From positions 1 to 32,410 of the forward strand of contig CANLQR010000022.1 in the NCBI GenBank assembly GCA_947492135.1: DNA of 32,410 nucleotides, in the 5' to 3' direction. The DNA comes from Deltaproteobacteria bacterium. GTDB lineage: Bacteria; Myxococcota_A; Polyangia; Nannocystales; Nannocystaceae. The notes under the pieces were generated by a model. It ran no database searches, was not told where the DNA came from, and saw only the letters and a list, made by a program, of their open reading frames with translations. This document shows positions 25,063 to 32,410 of the stretch, in pieces (position 1 is the stretch's first letter; the number at the start of each line of letters is the position of its first letter). The position numbers and the translations under genes are program-made.

Positions 25063-25457
25063 GGACGTTCGCTCCCGGTCTGCGCCAGCACGACCATGCG
25101 GAGCCGGCGCGACTCATCTTCCGCGGCGAAGCGCGACCTGCGTAGGAAGTCCTCGACCGTACGGGGCTCCGCCTCGAGCACCAAGCGCCCGGTGGTGACG
25201 ATCTCCCAGACGAGCACCGGCGGTGCGATGGCAAGATCGACGAGGTCGATATCGGCGCCGAGCGCGTTGCCAACCCGATCCATGACCGCCAGCCGTTCCA
25301 CTCCCAGGGGTGGCTCACACAAGATCGCCAGGTCAATGTCCGAGTCAGCGCGGGCATCGCCGCGCGCGTGGGAACCGAACAGCCAGATCGCCTGCACCCG
25401 TCGACCTACGATCGCAGGGTCAGTCGTGAGCGCGTCGAGCGTGGCCGAGAGCTCCAT
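25059..25457 (-). CDS. MNT-family nucleotidyltransferase (MntA-like antitoxin)
   Basis: The 132-residue minimal nucleotidyltransferase shows the polymerase-beta-like motif 'GSHARGDARADSDIDLAI' (about 28-45), holding GSxARG and the metal-binding DxD, and a third acidic strand 'GADIDLVDLAI' (about 69-79). All three acid positions needed for activity appear intact. In MntA-HepT systems this protein AMPylates the HEPN partner and so neutralises it. It is the first gene of the minus-strand block; its start (25457) is 179 bp from the divergent HEAT-like gene. No clear ribosome-binding site or promoter was identified. Confidence 0.87.
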   Translation of the reverse strand: MELSATLDALTTDPAIVGRRVQAIWLFGSHARGDARADSDIDLAILCEPPLGVERLAVMDRVGNALGADIDLVDLAIAPPVLVWEIVTTGRLVLEAEPRTVEDFLRRSRFAAEDESRRLRMVVLAQTGSERP

Positions 25458-25540
25458 GGATCGATGCTAGCACTCGCCGACGGTGCCAGCGGAGGTCTAG
25501 GGAGGCACTTCGCAGACAGTCGATGGTCAGCAAGGATGCG

Positions 25541-25560
25541 GCCGGGGGCTAGCCCCCGGC
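25541..25560. promoter_or_regulatory. 20-bp perfect palindrome in the divergent MNT/HEAT-protein spacer
   Basis: GCCGGGGGCTAGCCCCCGGC is self-complementary over its whole length and is centred on CTAG. It lies 83 bp upstream of the MNT start (25457) and 76 bp upstream of the HEAT-like gene start (25637). Its position between divergent genes argues for an operator over a terminator, but cruciform or hairpin formation by such a GC-rich dyad is also likely. Confidence 0.5.
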
Positions 25561-25636
25561 GACCGCGCGCACCCCTGAATCGTGGCTTTTCACCGGTTTC
25601 CGCCCACAAATTTGATGGATTCACCCGTCCCGGGCC

Positions 25637-26173
25637 ATGGTCCAGATCGTCGTGACGCCTGAAGTGATCTGTCTTGCGATCGCGCTCGCCACTGGCGCCG
25701 CGACTCCCGCCACCCACCGCACCGCTGCCACCGAGCGCGCCGCCGAGCACGTCACTGCTCGATTCGAGGCCTGGCTCGCCAACCCTTCGCCGGCTGCGAG
25801 CGCGGCGATCCGTGAGCGGGTGCAGCTCGGAGCGCCACCCATCGCGCTGGTCGCATTGCTCGAGGGTTTGCAGAGCGCACCGAACCGCGACCTGCTCGAC
25901 GTGGTGCAGTCGCTGGCGAGCTATCGCCGGCCGCAGGTGCGAGCCCACGCGATCCTGGCGTGGGCCGAGCTCGGACCGGACCAGGCAGCGCGCGCGCTCG
26001 CTGCCGCGTGCGCCGATCTCGATCCCTCGATTCGTCGACTCGCGCCCGCGATCGCGGCGCGACATCCCAGCGACGAGGCCGAGCAGCGCATCGTCGACCT
26101 GCTCGAGCGCGACCCCGCGCTGGCCCAAGCGCTCGCCGAGGACGACATCGTCGAGATCGAGGCCGACCTGTGA
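25637..26173 (+). CDS. HEAT-repeat-like exported protein, function unknown
   Basis: The 178-residue product begins with a hydrophobic segment (about 5-24, ending near ATPA) that may be a signal peptide. The rest is alpha-helical with HEAT-like units: 'LLDVVQSLASYRRPQVRAHAILAWAELGPDQAARALAAACADLDPSIRRLAPAIAARHPSDEAEQRIVDLLE'. Such proteins are protein-binding scaffolds; no catalytic motif is seen. Its stop overlaps the GTG start of the next gene by four bases (GTGA), so the two products are probably made together and may interact. No name can be given. Confidence 0.77.
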   Translation: MVQIVVTPEVICLAIALATGAATPATHRTAATERAAEHVTARFEAWLANPSPAASAAIRERVQLGAPPIALVALLEGLQSAPNRDLLDVVQSLASYRRPQVRAHAILAWAELGPDQAARALAAACADLDPSIRRLAPAIAARHPSDEAEQRIVDLLERDPALAQALAEDDIVEIEADL

Positions 26174-28020
26174 TCGCCGGTCGGATCCGACGAATGCTCG
26201 TGGGCCTCGCCGTGGCCGCGACCGCAGGCTGTGCGACGCGCGTGCTCCCGGCCGAGGCGCCCGAGCACGGCAACTTGGCGGCCGTCGCGGCCGACCACGA
26301 CGTCGAGCAAGCGCAGAAAGACTCGGTCGCCGCCGCGCTGCCGCTGGTGGTGCTGATCGAGCATGCCCGCGTGGTCGCCGTCGATCCGATCCACGGTCGC
26401 GAGCACTGGTCGTTGCCACTGGTCGTGACCGGACATCCGGTCGCGAGCGCCCACACGGTGTACCTGCCGGTGCGAGGCCAAGGCGTGGTCGCGGTCGATC
26501 GGCAGCGTGGAACGACGCGCTTTGTCACCCAGCTGCCCGGCGAGGCCCTCACCGGGCTCGCGGTGTCCGAGCCCATGCTCGTGGCCACGGTGCTCGATCC
26601 GCGGGCGGAGCGTCCGGCGCAGATCGTCGGCGTATCGACGATCGATGGCGACATCCGCTGGCGGCGACCTGCCGCCGCACGCCTGGGCATCCCCGACGTC
26701 GTGGGCGAGGTTGCCGTGGTCGGCATCGGCAATCAGATCGCCGCGATTCGCCTCGAAAACGGCCGCGAGGTCGCGCGACTCGACGTCACCGCCTCCAGCC
26801 AACGTCGTGCCGAGTTCGAGCGTGTCGTGCATCGCCGCGGCATGTGGTTCGTCGGCCGCGGGACCCGCTGGATCGATGTCGGCACCCGAGGTTCGGGTGG
26901 CGAGTCGCGGGCGCTCGCTCGCAGCTACGCGCCGGCGTTTCGCACCGTCGATGGCATGGACGACGGCCACGGCGACGACGAGCGACTGCGGCTGTGGCTG
27001 CGCTGGTCGAGCATCGACGCGACCCCGCGCGATGCGATTTTGCTGTCGCGCCGGGCAGTGATCGCCGCGCGTCTCGACCGTGACGGCCAGCCCGTGCGTC
27101 CGCGGTGGGTTCATGTCGAGCGCGACGGCGAGTTCGTCGCGATGGAGGTCACCGGTCGACGGGTGATCCTCGTGCGCGAAGATGGTGCGATCGTCACCCT
27201 CGACGACGACGACGGCCACGAACTCAGTCGCATCGACGGCGACGAGCCGGTGCAGGGCGCGTTGGTGCTCGGCGCGAGCGCCCAGCCACGTGGCACCGTG
27301 CGTCGCAGCGACGATCCGGGCGCCACCGACGATCTGCGGCGCCTGCTCGGCCAGGACGATGTGCGCTTGCTGCCCGCGCAGCGCTTCGCCGCCGACCTGC
27401 TGTGGAGGTCCGACGATCCGCGGGTCCGGGCATGGGTGCGTGAGCTCGCCGAACGCGAGCCGGTCGGCGTCGCCGAGAGCGCGGCCGCACTGCGCGATCA
27501 TGCCGCGGCGCTGGTACGCACGCCCTGGGGTTCGGGCTCCGATGCGGACGCCTCGGCACTGCTGAGTTCGCTGCGCGCCCGCCCGCGGTTCGGCTCGTCG
27601 ACGGTCGTCGACCTCGACCAAGCGATTCGCGCGGCCGTGCGCTCGGGCAGCCCCGATGTCGTCGCCGAACTCGGCGCGTTGCTCCTCGATCCCGGGACCG
27701 CCGCAGACGACCTCGTGCGCATCATCGGCGCGCTGGCAGCCCTCGATGACGTTCGCGCGCTCGAATCCGTCTCGACGTTCGTGGCGCGCTACCACGCCGA
27801 CGCGCAGACCGTCGCCGAGTCCACCGCGTTGCACAGCGCCGCACGGTTGCTTTTCCAGCATGCCGACGACGCACAGATCGGCCGCGCTGCGCTGGCAGTG
27901 TTATTGCGGGTGGTCAACGACCCGCTGTGCGATCCGAGTCTGCGCACCGTGATCGTGCGCGGGCTCGCCGAGCTCGAGGCCGGCGCCGCGGGCGATGTGA
28001 TCCGCTCGGTCCGCGGCTAG
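26170..28020 (+). CDS. Lipoprotein with PQQ-like beta-propeller and HEAT-like C-terminus
   Basis: The 616-residue protein has a lipobox ending TAG-Cys21 from the GTG start (26170), which overlaps the previous stop by four bases; ATG 26194 is an alternative. The N-terminal half (about 40-360) has repeats of the PQQ/BamB type: 'VVAVDPIHGREHWSLPLVV', 'YLPVRGQGVVAVDRQRGTTRFV', 'IVGVSTIDGDIRWRR', 'IAAIRLENGREVARLDV' and 'GAIVTLDDDDGHELSRIDG'. The C-terminal half (about 400-616) is helical and HEAT-like, echoing the small protein encoded upstream. The propeller suggests a scaffold or sensor at the membrane; redox activity is not implied because no PQQ ligand set is visible. Sure about the architecture, unsure about the role. 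Confidence 0.83.
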   Translation: MIAGRIRRMLVGLAVAATAGCATRVLPAEAPEHGNLAAVAADHDVEQAQKDSVAAALPLVVLIEHARVVAVDPIHGREHWSLPLVVTGHPVASAHTVYLPVRGQGVVAVDRQRGTTRFVTQLPGEALTGLAVSEPMLVATVLDPRAERPAQIVGVSTIDGDIRWRRPAAARLGIPDVVGEVAVVGIGNQIAAIRLENGREVARLDVTASSQRRAEFERVVHRRGMWFVGRGTRWIDVGTRGSGGESRALARSYAPAFRTVDGMDDGHGDDERLRLWLRWSSIDATPRDAILLSRRAVIAARLDRDGQPVRPRWVHVERDGEFVAMEVTGRRVILVREDGAIVTLDDDDGHELSRIDGDEPVQGALVLGASAQPRGTVRRSDDPGATDDLRRLLGQDDVRLLPAQRFAADLLWRSDDPRVRAWVRELAEREPVGVAESAAALRDHAAALVRTPWGSGSDADASALLSSLRARPRFGSSTVVDLDQAIRAAVRSGSPDVVAELGALLLDPGTAADDLVRIIGALAALDDVRALESVSTFVARYHADAQTVAESTALHSAARLLFQHADDAQIGRAALAVLLRVVNDPLCDPSLRTVIVRGLAELEAGAAGDVIRSVRG

Positions 28021-28137
28021 CGGCGCAGCGGCGGGCCGCGGCCCACCGGCGCGGTGCAACCGCGCGGCAGGCCAGCAAAGCCCACCGTTGGGCCGGGTGG
28101 TTTCGAGCCGCGGGCGGTTCGCGGTAGAGTCCGCGCG

Positions 28138-28803
28138 ATGAACCGCCGCCTCGCGCTCGCCCTCGTCATTGCCTCGGCTGCCTGCCGCAAGGACTCCACG
28201 TCCGCGACCCCTGCCGACACGGCTGCAGTTACCCCGACGACGGCCACGACTCCCCCTACGCCGGCAACGGATCCCGCACCGACTGACCCAGCCCCGGCCG
28301 AAGCGACCGACGCCGGGCCGCCAGTGGCCGAGGTCGATGAGGTAGCACCAGTCGCCAGCGGACCTGCCAAGCCGATCACCGATCCGGCCGACGGACTCAC
28401 CGAGCCCAAAGACTTCGCCGTGGTCAAGCTCGAGGTCAAGCAGCCCAACAAGAAGATCTACAAGGACGCGACCGGCCAGATCGTGGACTGGTCGGTGCCG
28501 ACCCAGATCGAGGTCGACTTCGACGGACACAAGCACCTGTTCGTCTTCACCGCGAAGCGTTCGGGCAAGTCGGCCGTGATGGTAGAGCTGGACTACGAGC
28601 TCGATGGTGCAGAGGTGCTGCGTTCGGCCGATCTCGAAACGAAACTCAAAGAGCGTGGCGTGCTGCTCGTCGAAGGCGGCACCGCGATCGCCGTGACCGT
28701 CGCGAACAAGCGCGTCAAGCCCAAGGCTGCGCCGCCCAAGGACACGATCGAACAACCCGCAGGGAAAGACCCGCTGTCGGGGGCCGAGAAGCACAAGGGC
28801 TGA
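28138..28803 (+). CDS. Small lipoprotein with Thr/Pro-rich linker, function unknown
   Basis: The 221-residue product has a short lipoprotein signal (ASAA-Cys16), an 80-residue linker of Thr, Pro, Ala and Asp, and a C-terminal domain of about 110 residues: 'LKVELEVKQP'-like start ('FAVVKLEVKQPNKKIYKDATG'), 'IVDWSVPTQIEVDFDGHKHLFVFTAKRSGKSAVMVELDYELDG' and a Lys-rich tail. The domain is beta-rich and has no motif I recognise. An upstream in-frame ATG (28054) would hide the signal peptide, so the ATG at 28138 was chosen. It follows the propeller lipoprotein by 117 bp in the same direction. Confidence 0.78.
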   Translation: MNRRLALALVIASAACRKDSTSATPADTAAVTPTTATTPPTPATDPAPTDPAPAEATDAGPPVAEVDEVAPVASGPAKPITDPADGLTEPKDFAVVKLEVKQPNKKIYKDATGQIVDWSVPTQIEVDFDGHKHLFVFTAKRSGKSAVMVELDYELDGAEVLRSADLETKLKERGVLLVEGGTAIAVTVANKRVKPKAAPPKDTIEQPAGKDPLSGAEKHKG

Positions 28804-28824
28804 AAAAAACCTGCTCGCGACGCG

Positions 28825-29267
28825 CTAGTCCGCGCCGCCCGTCAGCACCGCCCAGGACGTCCACGATTCGCCGCCCAGGGCGACCCACGTTGCGCCCCAC
28901 TCCAGCACGCGATCGGCCGCGGGCGCCGTGGGTGACGCGCCGTCCAGTCCGAGCCTTCGCGCGGCGTGTTGGAGGTGGGCGCGCGCGTGCTCGGGGTACG
29001 AATCCCGACCCGGCGACCGGCGCCTTCTTGTTCCCCGAGCAGTGACGCGTGCGCGAACGTCGGCAGGCGAGTCCGCTGGACGGTGGGCCAGCGGGCGTCG
29101 TGGCTGTCGCACACCGTCGCACCATCGCCCACGCGGCAAGTGTGTCGACCGGTTTGGTTGAAGGATCCACGCGCCAGAACCCATACTCTATGGCCACGCC
29201 CCCTCCCAGTCGCCGCCGACCATCCCGCCGAGCAATCTCGGACCCGAGCTGACGTCGATGAACACAC
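28825..29267 (-). pseudogene. Possible frameshifted gene remnant in an otherwise gene-free stretch
   Basis: 28804-29257 (454 bp) has no clear intact gene. On the minus strand, coding-like composition seems to move between frames. One frame reads 'GDGATVCDSHDARWPTVQRTRLPTFAHASLLGEQEGAGRRVGI' (about 29140-29010). A second, ending at the TAG at 28827-28825, reads 'SYPEHARAHLQHAARRLGLDGASPTAP' and on to 'LEWGATWVALGGESWTSWAVLTGGAD'. Both have strongly G/C third positions, and the switch lies near 28990-29020. That would fit one gene broken by a frameshift, or a sequencing error. No family was recognised, and GC-rich DNA makes such frames by chance, so this is tentative. Confidence 0.3.
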
Positions 29268-30994
29268 GCTCTACAACGATTGCCCTCGCGGCGCTGGTCA
29301 CCGCGACAACGGCGGTTGGTTGTCGCAACGACGGCGACACCGCCCAAGCCGACGAAACCACCGGCGCCGGCACGGACGCGAGTTCCACTGGTGGTGGCGC
29401 CACCACCAACGCCAGCACGTCTGGCGCCGATGAGACCTCTTCCACCGGAGACACCTCTGAGCCCGACACCTACTTGCCGGCGCCCGGCGGCCTGCGTCGG
29501 CTGCTCGCGCACCAGTACGTCGCCAGCATCGAACACCTGCTCGGACCCGACGCAGCGGCCGCAGCGATCCCACCGCTGGATCAGAGCCTGGGCGGCTTCG
29601 ATGCGATCGCCGCCGCCGAACTCTCGCTGTCACCGATGGACGTCGAGCAGTACGAGCGCTCGGCCAATGCGATCGCGTTCGCTGTGCTCGGGGCGCCCGA
29701 GACGCTCGCATCGACCGTCCCGTGCATTGTCGACGAGGTGCCCAATGACGCGTGTTTCACGACCCTCGCCCGCGACTTCGGCCGCTTGGCCTGGCGCCGC
29801 CCGCTGACCGAAGAAGAGCTGCAGATCTACGCCGGCGTCGGCGTCGACGCGCGAGCCTTCGACGGTGGCGAGTTCTGGACCGGAGTCCAGTTCATGCTGG
29901 TCGCGCTGCTCCAATCGCCGCGGTTCTTGTACATGGTCGAGATCGGCGAGCCCGCCGACGACGGCCTCGCGCGCGAGCTCAATCCCTACGAGCTTGCCTC
30001 GCGGATGTCGTTCTTCCTGATCGGGCGCACACCCGACGCCGCGCTACTCGATCGCGCGGCCGCCGGCACGCTGGGGTCCGACGACGAGATCCGCGACGCC
30101 GCCTGGTCGTTGCTCGAGCAGCCGGGCGCGCGCGAAGTCGTAGCGCGTTTCTACGATGAGTTCCTGACGATCCGGGACCTCGCCCACAAGGGTAAGGACC
30201 CGGTGCTCTTCCCGCAGTTCACGCCCGAGCTTGCGACGGCGATGCGCGAGGAGACCCAACGACTGATCGCAGCGATCGTGTTCGACCAAGACAGCGATGT
30301 GCTCGAGCTGTTCGATGCCGACTACACCTTCGTCGATGAGTCGCTGGCGACGCTCTACGGCGTCGCCTCGCCCGGCGAGGGTCAGTGGGCGAGCGTGTCG
30401 CTGCCGGACGAACAGCACCGTGCCGGTGTCCTGACCCACGCCAGCGTGCTGGCGATGATGTCGCACGGCTCGCTGAATTCACCGACCCGGCGGGGCTTGT
30501 TCGTTCAAGAGCAGCTGCTGTGCACCGACATTCCGCCGACGCCGCCCGACGTCAACCCCACGCTGCCCGACGTCAGCGAGCCGATGAGCCTGCGGCAGCG
30601 ACTCGAAGAAGTACACCTCAGCGTGGCGAGCTGCGCGGGCTGCCATCTCGCGATGGATCCCATCGGCTTTGCGTTCGAGAACTTCGACCCTATCGGTGCG
30701 TACCGCACCGAGGACAACGGCTTCCCGATCAACTCCGCAGGCGAGGTCGAGGGCATCGGCGAGTTTGCCCATGCCGCAGACCTCGCGGCGCTGGTCAGCG
30801 CCGACCCTCGCCTGCCGCAGTGCCTGGTGAATCAGGTCTACACCTCCGCGCTGGGCTTCACCTACGCGCCCGAGCAGGAGTCACCGTTGGCCGATCTCAA
30901 CGACACCTTCGCGTCGTCCGACCACAACATGCGAGCGCTGCTGGTCGCGCTGACCACCAGCCCGATCTTCCGTCGTGTCGACGAGCCCAAGTGA
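29258..30994 (+). CDS. DUF1592/DUF1588-family haem-binding lipoprotein
   Basis: The 578-residue envelope lipoprotein (lipobox AVG-Cys22, Thr/Ser/Gly-rich linker about 25-65) has the domain order of planctomycete- and myxobacterium-type cytochrome proteins. A DUF1587-like start ('LRRLLAHQYVASIEHLLGP', about 75-93) is followed by DUF1595 ('FGRLAWRRPLTEEELQIY'), DUF1592 ('LNPYELASRMSFFLIGRTPDAALLDRA'), DUF1588 ('HRAGVLTHASVLAMMSHGSLNSPTRRGLFVQEQLLC') and DUF1585 at the end. A single haem-c site, CAGCH, sits at 459-463. The family's reaction is unknown. Directly downstream, 10 bp after its stop, begins a DUF1552 gene; these two families are usually adjacent and likely act together, with electron transfer or oxidation of a polymer as the inferred role. 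Confidence 0.92.
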   Translation: MNTRSTTIALAALVTATTAVGCRNDGDTAQADETTGAGTDASSTGGGATTNASTSGADETSSTGDTSEPDTYLPAPGGLRRLLAHQYVASIEHLLGPDAAAAAIPPLDQSLGGFDAIAAAELSLSPMDVEQYERSANAIAFAVLGAPETLASTVPCIVDEVPNDACFTTLARDFGRLAWRRPLTEEELQIYAGVGVDARAFDGGEFWTGVQFMLVALLQSPRFLYMVEIGEPADDGLARELNPYELASRMSFFLIGRTPDAALLDRAAAGTLGSDDEIRDAAWSLLEQPGAREVVARFYDEFLTIRDLAHKGKDPVLFPQFTPELATAMREETQRLIAAIVFDQDSDVLELFDADYTFVDESLATLYGVASPGEGQWASVSLPDEQHRAGVLTHASVLAMMSHGSLNSPTRRGLFVQEQLLCTDIPPTPPDVNPTLPDVSEPMSLRQRLEEVHLSVASCAGCHLAMDPIGFAFENFDPIGAYRTEDNGFPINSAGEVEGIGEFAHAADLAALVSADPRLPQCLVNQVYTSALGFTYAPEQESPLADLNDTFASSDHNMRALLVALTTSPIFRRVDEPK

Positions 30995-31004
30995 GGCCAA
31001 CACC

Positions 31005-32393
31005 ATGCATCTGCTCCGCAACTTCCGCTTGAGCCGCCGCAAGGTCCTGCGCGGCATGTTGGGTGGCGCCGCCGTCGCGGTGGCACTGCCGCCGCTCGAG
31101 GCGATGCTCAACCGTCACGGTGATGCCCACGCCGACGGCTCGGCTCTCCCGCTGCGCTTCATCTCCGTGCTTTTCGGTTGTGGCGTCCAGCTCGATCGCT
31201 GGGAGCCCGCCCAGGTCGGCGCCAACTGGGAGCTGTCGCCGCAGCTGATGCCGTTTGCCGACGTGAAGGACTACCTCACGATCTGCACGGGTCTGCGCAA
31301 CCGGTTCGGTGGCTCGGCCATCACCCACCATGAAGGCATGTGCGTCTTCAATGGCTATGACTTCGCGCTGCGGCCGGACCTGCCGGGCTTCGCATCCGAC
31401 TGGGCCGGGCCGACGATCGATCAGGTCATTGCGGATGCGATCGCAGCCCGCGGCGGCGCGACGCCGATTCGCTCGATGCAGCTGGGCTGGACCAAGTTCG
31501 ACAGCCCCGCCGACAACGGCAGCACCGCCAAGGCGCTCTCGGCCCGCGGCGAGCCCGGCAACCTCACGGTGTTGTATCCCGACTCGAACCCCGCCAGCGT
31601 GTGGCAGAGCTTGTTCGGCGAGTTCTCGGAGCCCAACGACACCCGCGAGGTGCGGTTGTCGATCCTCGATGTGATTCGTGAAGACACCCTGCGGCTTCGC
31701 AACGAGCTCGGCGTGAAGGACCGCCAGCGCCTCGACGCGCACCTCGAGGGCGTCAGCGAGCTCGAGACCAAGATCTCGGCGCTACCACCGTTGTGCCAGT
31801 TGCCGCTGCAACCCGATCACACCAACGCCGAGGGCAACGCGCAAGAGCAGCTCACGATGGTCAACGACCTCATGAGCGATCTGTTGGCCTATGCGTTCGT
31901 ATGCGACGTGACCCGCGTGGCCTCATATCAGATGCTCAGTGTGGCCAGCGAGGTGCAGTTCGGCGAGATCGCGCATTCGACCACGCAGCACGGCGACAGC
32001 CATGCCGGTGACGAGAGCTACAATCAAGGCATCGTCTACGTCATGGCCCGCATCGCGGACATGATGAAAAAACTCGCCGACACCACCGACGCCGACGGCA
32101 CCAACCTGCTCGACTCGACGCTGATGTACTGCAGCACGGAGGTCTCGCAGGGCTGGTCGCACAGCTGGCAGCGCCTGCCGATCATCATCGGTGGACACGG
32201 GCGAGGCTATCTGCGGTCACCGGGGATCCACTATCAGGCGATCGCACCCACGACCCCCGGAGACGACTTCACGTCGGAGGGGAACACCAGCGACGTCCTG
32301 CTGACGCTGCTGCAGGCGTTCGATCCCGAGGCCCAGAGCGTCGGTGCCGGGGAGCCGATGTCGACGACGCCGCTGGTTGAACTCCTCGCCTGA
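31005..32393 (+). CDS. Tat-exported DUF1552 family protein
   Basis: The 462-residue product starts with a twin-arginine signal (SRRKVLRGML, RR at 11-12, followed by 'GGAAVAVALPP'), so it is exported folded. The body is DUF1552: 'PLRFISVLFGCGVQLDRWEP', 'LTICTGLRNRFGG', 'GPTIDQVIADAI', 'LDAHLEGVSELETKI', 'TMVNDLMSDLLAYAFVCDVTRVASYQM', 'STTQHGDSHAGDESYN' and 'TLMYCSTEVSQGWSHSWQRLPIIIGG'. His and Asp residues here resemble the alkaline-phosphatase-like fold of the related DUF1501 and sulfatase families, but the enzyme reaction is unknown. ATG 31005 has GAGG about 8 bp upstream, and the gene starts 10 bp after the DUF1592/1588 gene stop, so they are one operon. Confidence 0.93.
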   Translation: MHLLRNFRLSRRKVLRGMLGGAAVAVALPPLEAMLNRHGDAHADGSALPLRFISVLFGCGVQLDRWEPAQVGANWELSPQLMPFADVKDYLTICTGLRNRFGGSAITHHEGMCVFNGYDFALRPDLPGFASDWAGPTIDQVIADAIAARGGATPIRSMQLGWTKFDSPADNGSTAKALSARGEPGNLTVLYPDSNPASVWQSLFGEFSEPNDTREVRLSILDVIREDTLRLRNELGVKDRQRLDAHLEGVSELETKISALPPLCQLPLQPDHTNAEGNAQEQLTMVNDLMSDLLAYAFVCDVTRVASYQMLSVASEVQFGEIAHSTTQHGDSHAGDESYNQGIVYVMARIADMMKKLADTTDADGTNLLDSTLMYCSTEVSQGWSHSWQRLPIIIGGHGRGYLRSPGIHYQAIAPTTPGDDFTSEGNTSDVLLTLLQAFDPEAQSVGAGEPMSTTPLVELLA

Positions 32394-32410
32394 AGCGGAC
32401 GGGTGCTCGA

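Noticed and set aside
28975-29010. A T-arm-like sequence (GGGGTACGAATCCCGA) suggesting a tRNA.
   Set aside because: No matching acceptor strand, D-arm, anticodon stem or CCA end could be found within the proper distance, and the T-loop is not canonical.
1-32410. Apparent richness in CGATCG/GCGATCGC words throughout the window.
   Set aside because: I could not count it against a background model, and codon use in GC-rich genes (Asp-Arg, Ala-Ile-Ala) easily produces it. A k-mer count against a codon-shuffled control would decide.

Overview
The window is high-GC bacterial DNA that looks like a myxobacterium (Myxococcota), most likely of the Nannocystis/Plesiocystis type. This is an inference from gene content: a Ser/Thr kinase joined to a TPR tail, an FHA-AAA+-FIS regulator, a paired DUF1592/DUF1588-type and DUF1552 gene, and many lipoproteins whose lipobox cysteine is followed by Thr/Ser/Gly-rich linkers. 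No rRNA, tRNA, CRISPR array, transposase or integrase was seen.

Layout. 1-699 is the 3' end of an asparagine-synthase-family gene. 763-2058 (-) is a sigma-54-activator-like regulator with an FHA domain that has lost key motifs. It is divergent from the kinase-TPR gene (2354-5044, +) across a spacer holding four TTTGGC-type repeats. A lipoprotein with two related halves follows (5239-6231, +). 12115-6248 (-) is a compact run: trpS, a SAM methyltransferase, a lipoprotein with a calcium-loop motif, a membrane-anchored EEP-fold enzyme and a di-haem cytochrome c lipoprotein of RoxA/peroxidase type. 12268-12957 (+) is an AgmX/PglI-like lipoprotein. 14988-13018 (-) is a LamG plus beta-propeller lipoprotein. 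16412-15020 (-) is a TetR regulator with a sterol-desaturase/fatty-acid-hydroxylase-type membrane enzyme, and a 10+10 bp palindrome sits just before the TetR start. A DUF4136-like lipoprotein runs divergently (16514-17080, +).

The most interesting block is 25457-17120 (-): five co-directional genes encoding an MNT nucleotidyltransferase, a HEPN protein, a RapA/SNF2-type helicase, an Mre11/SbcD-like metallophosphoesterase and a Rad50/SbcC/YhaN-like coiled-coil ATPase without a CxxC zinc hook. MNT/HEPN and helicase/phosphoesterase overlap by 4 bp each, and phosphoesterase and ATPase are 21 bp apart. The last three look like one DNA-processing machine. The HEPN/MNT pair is a classic toxin-antitoxin or abortive-infection module. 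Together they are a candidate genome-maintenance or anti-phage locus that I cannot match to a named system.

The right part (25637-32393, +) has a HEAT-like protein translationally coupled to a PQQ-propeller/HEAT-like lipoprotein, another small lipoprotein, a 454-bp stretch that may hold a frameshifted gene remnant, then the DUF1592/1588 haem lipoprotein and its Tat-exported DUF1552 partner. Much of the window therefore encodes cell-envelope proteins of unknown role.
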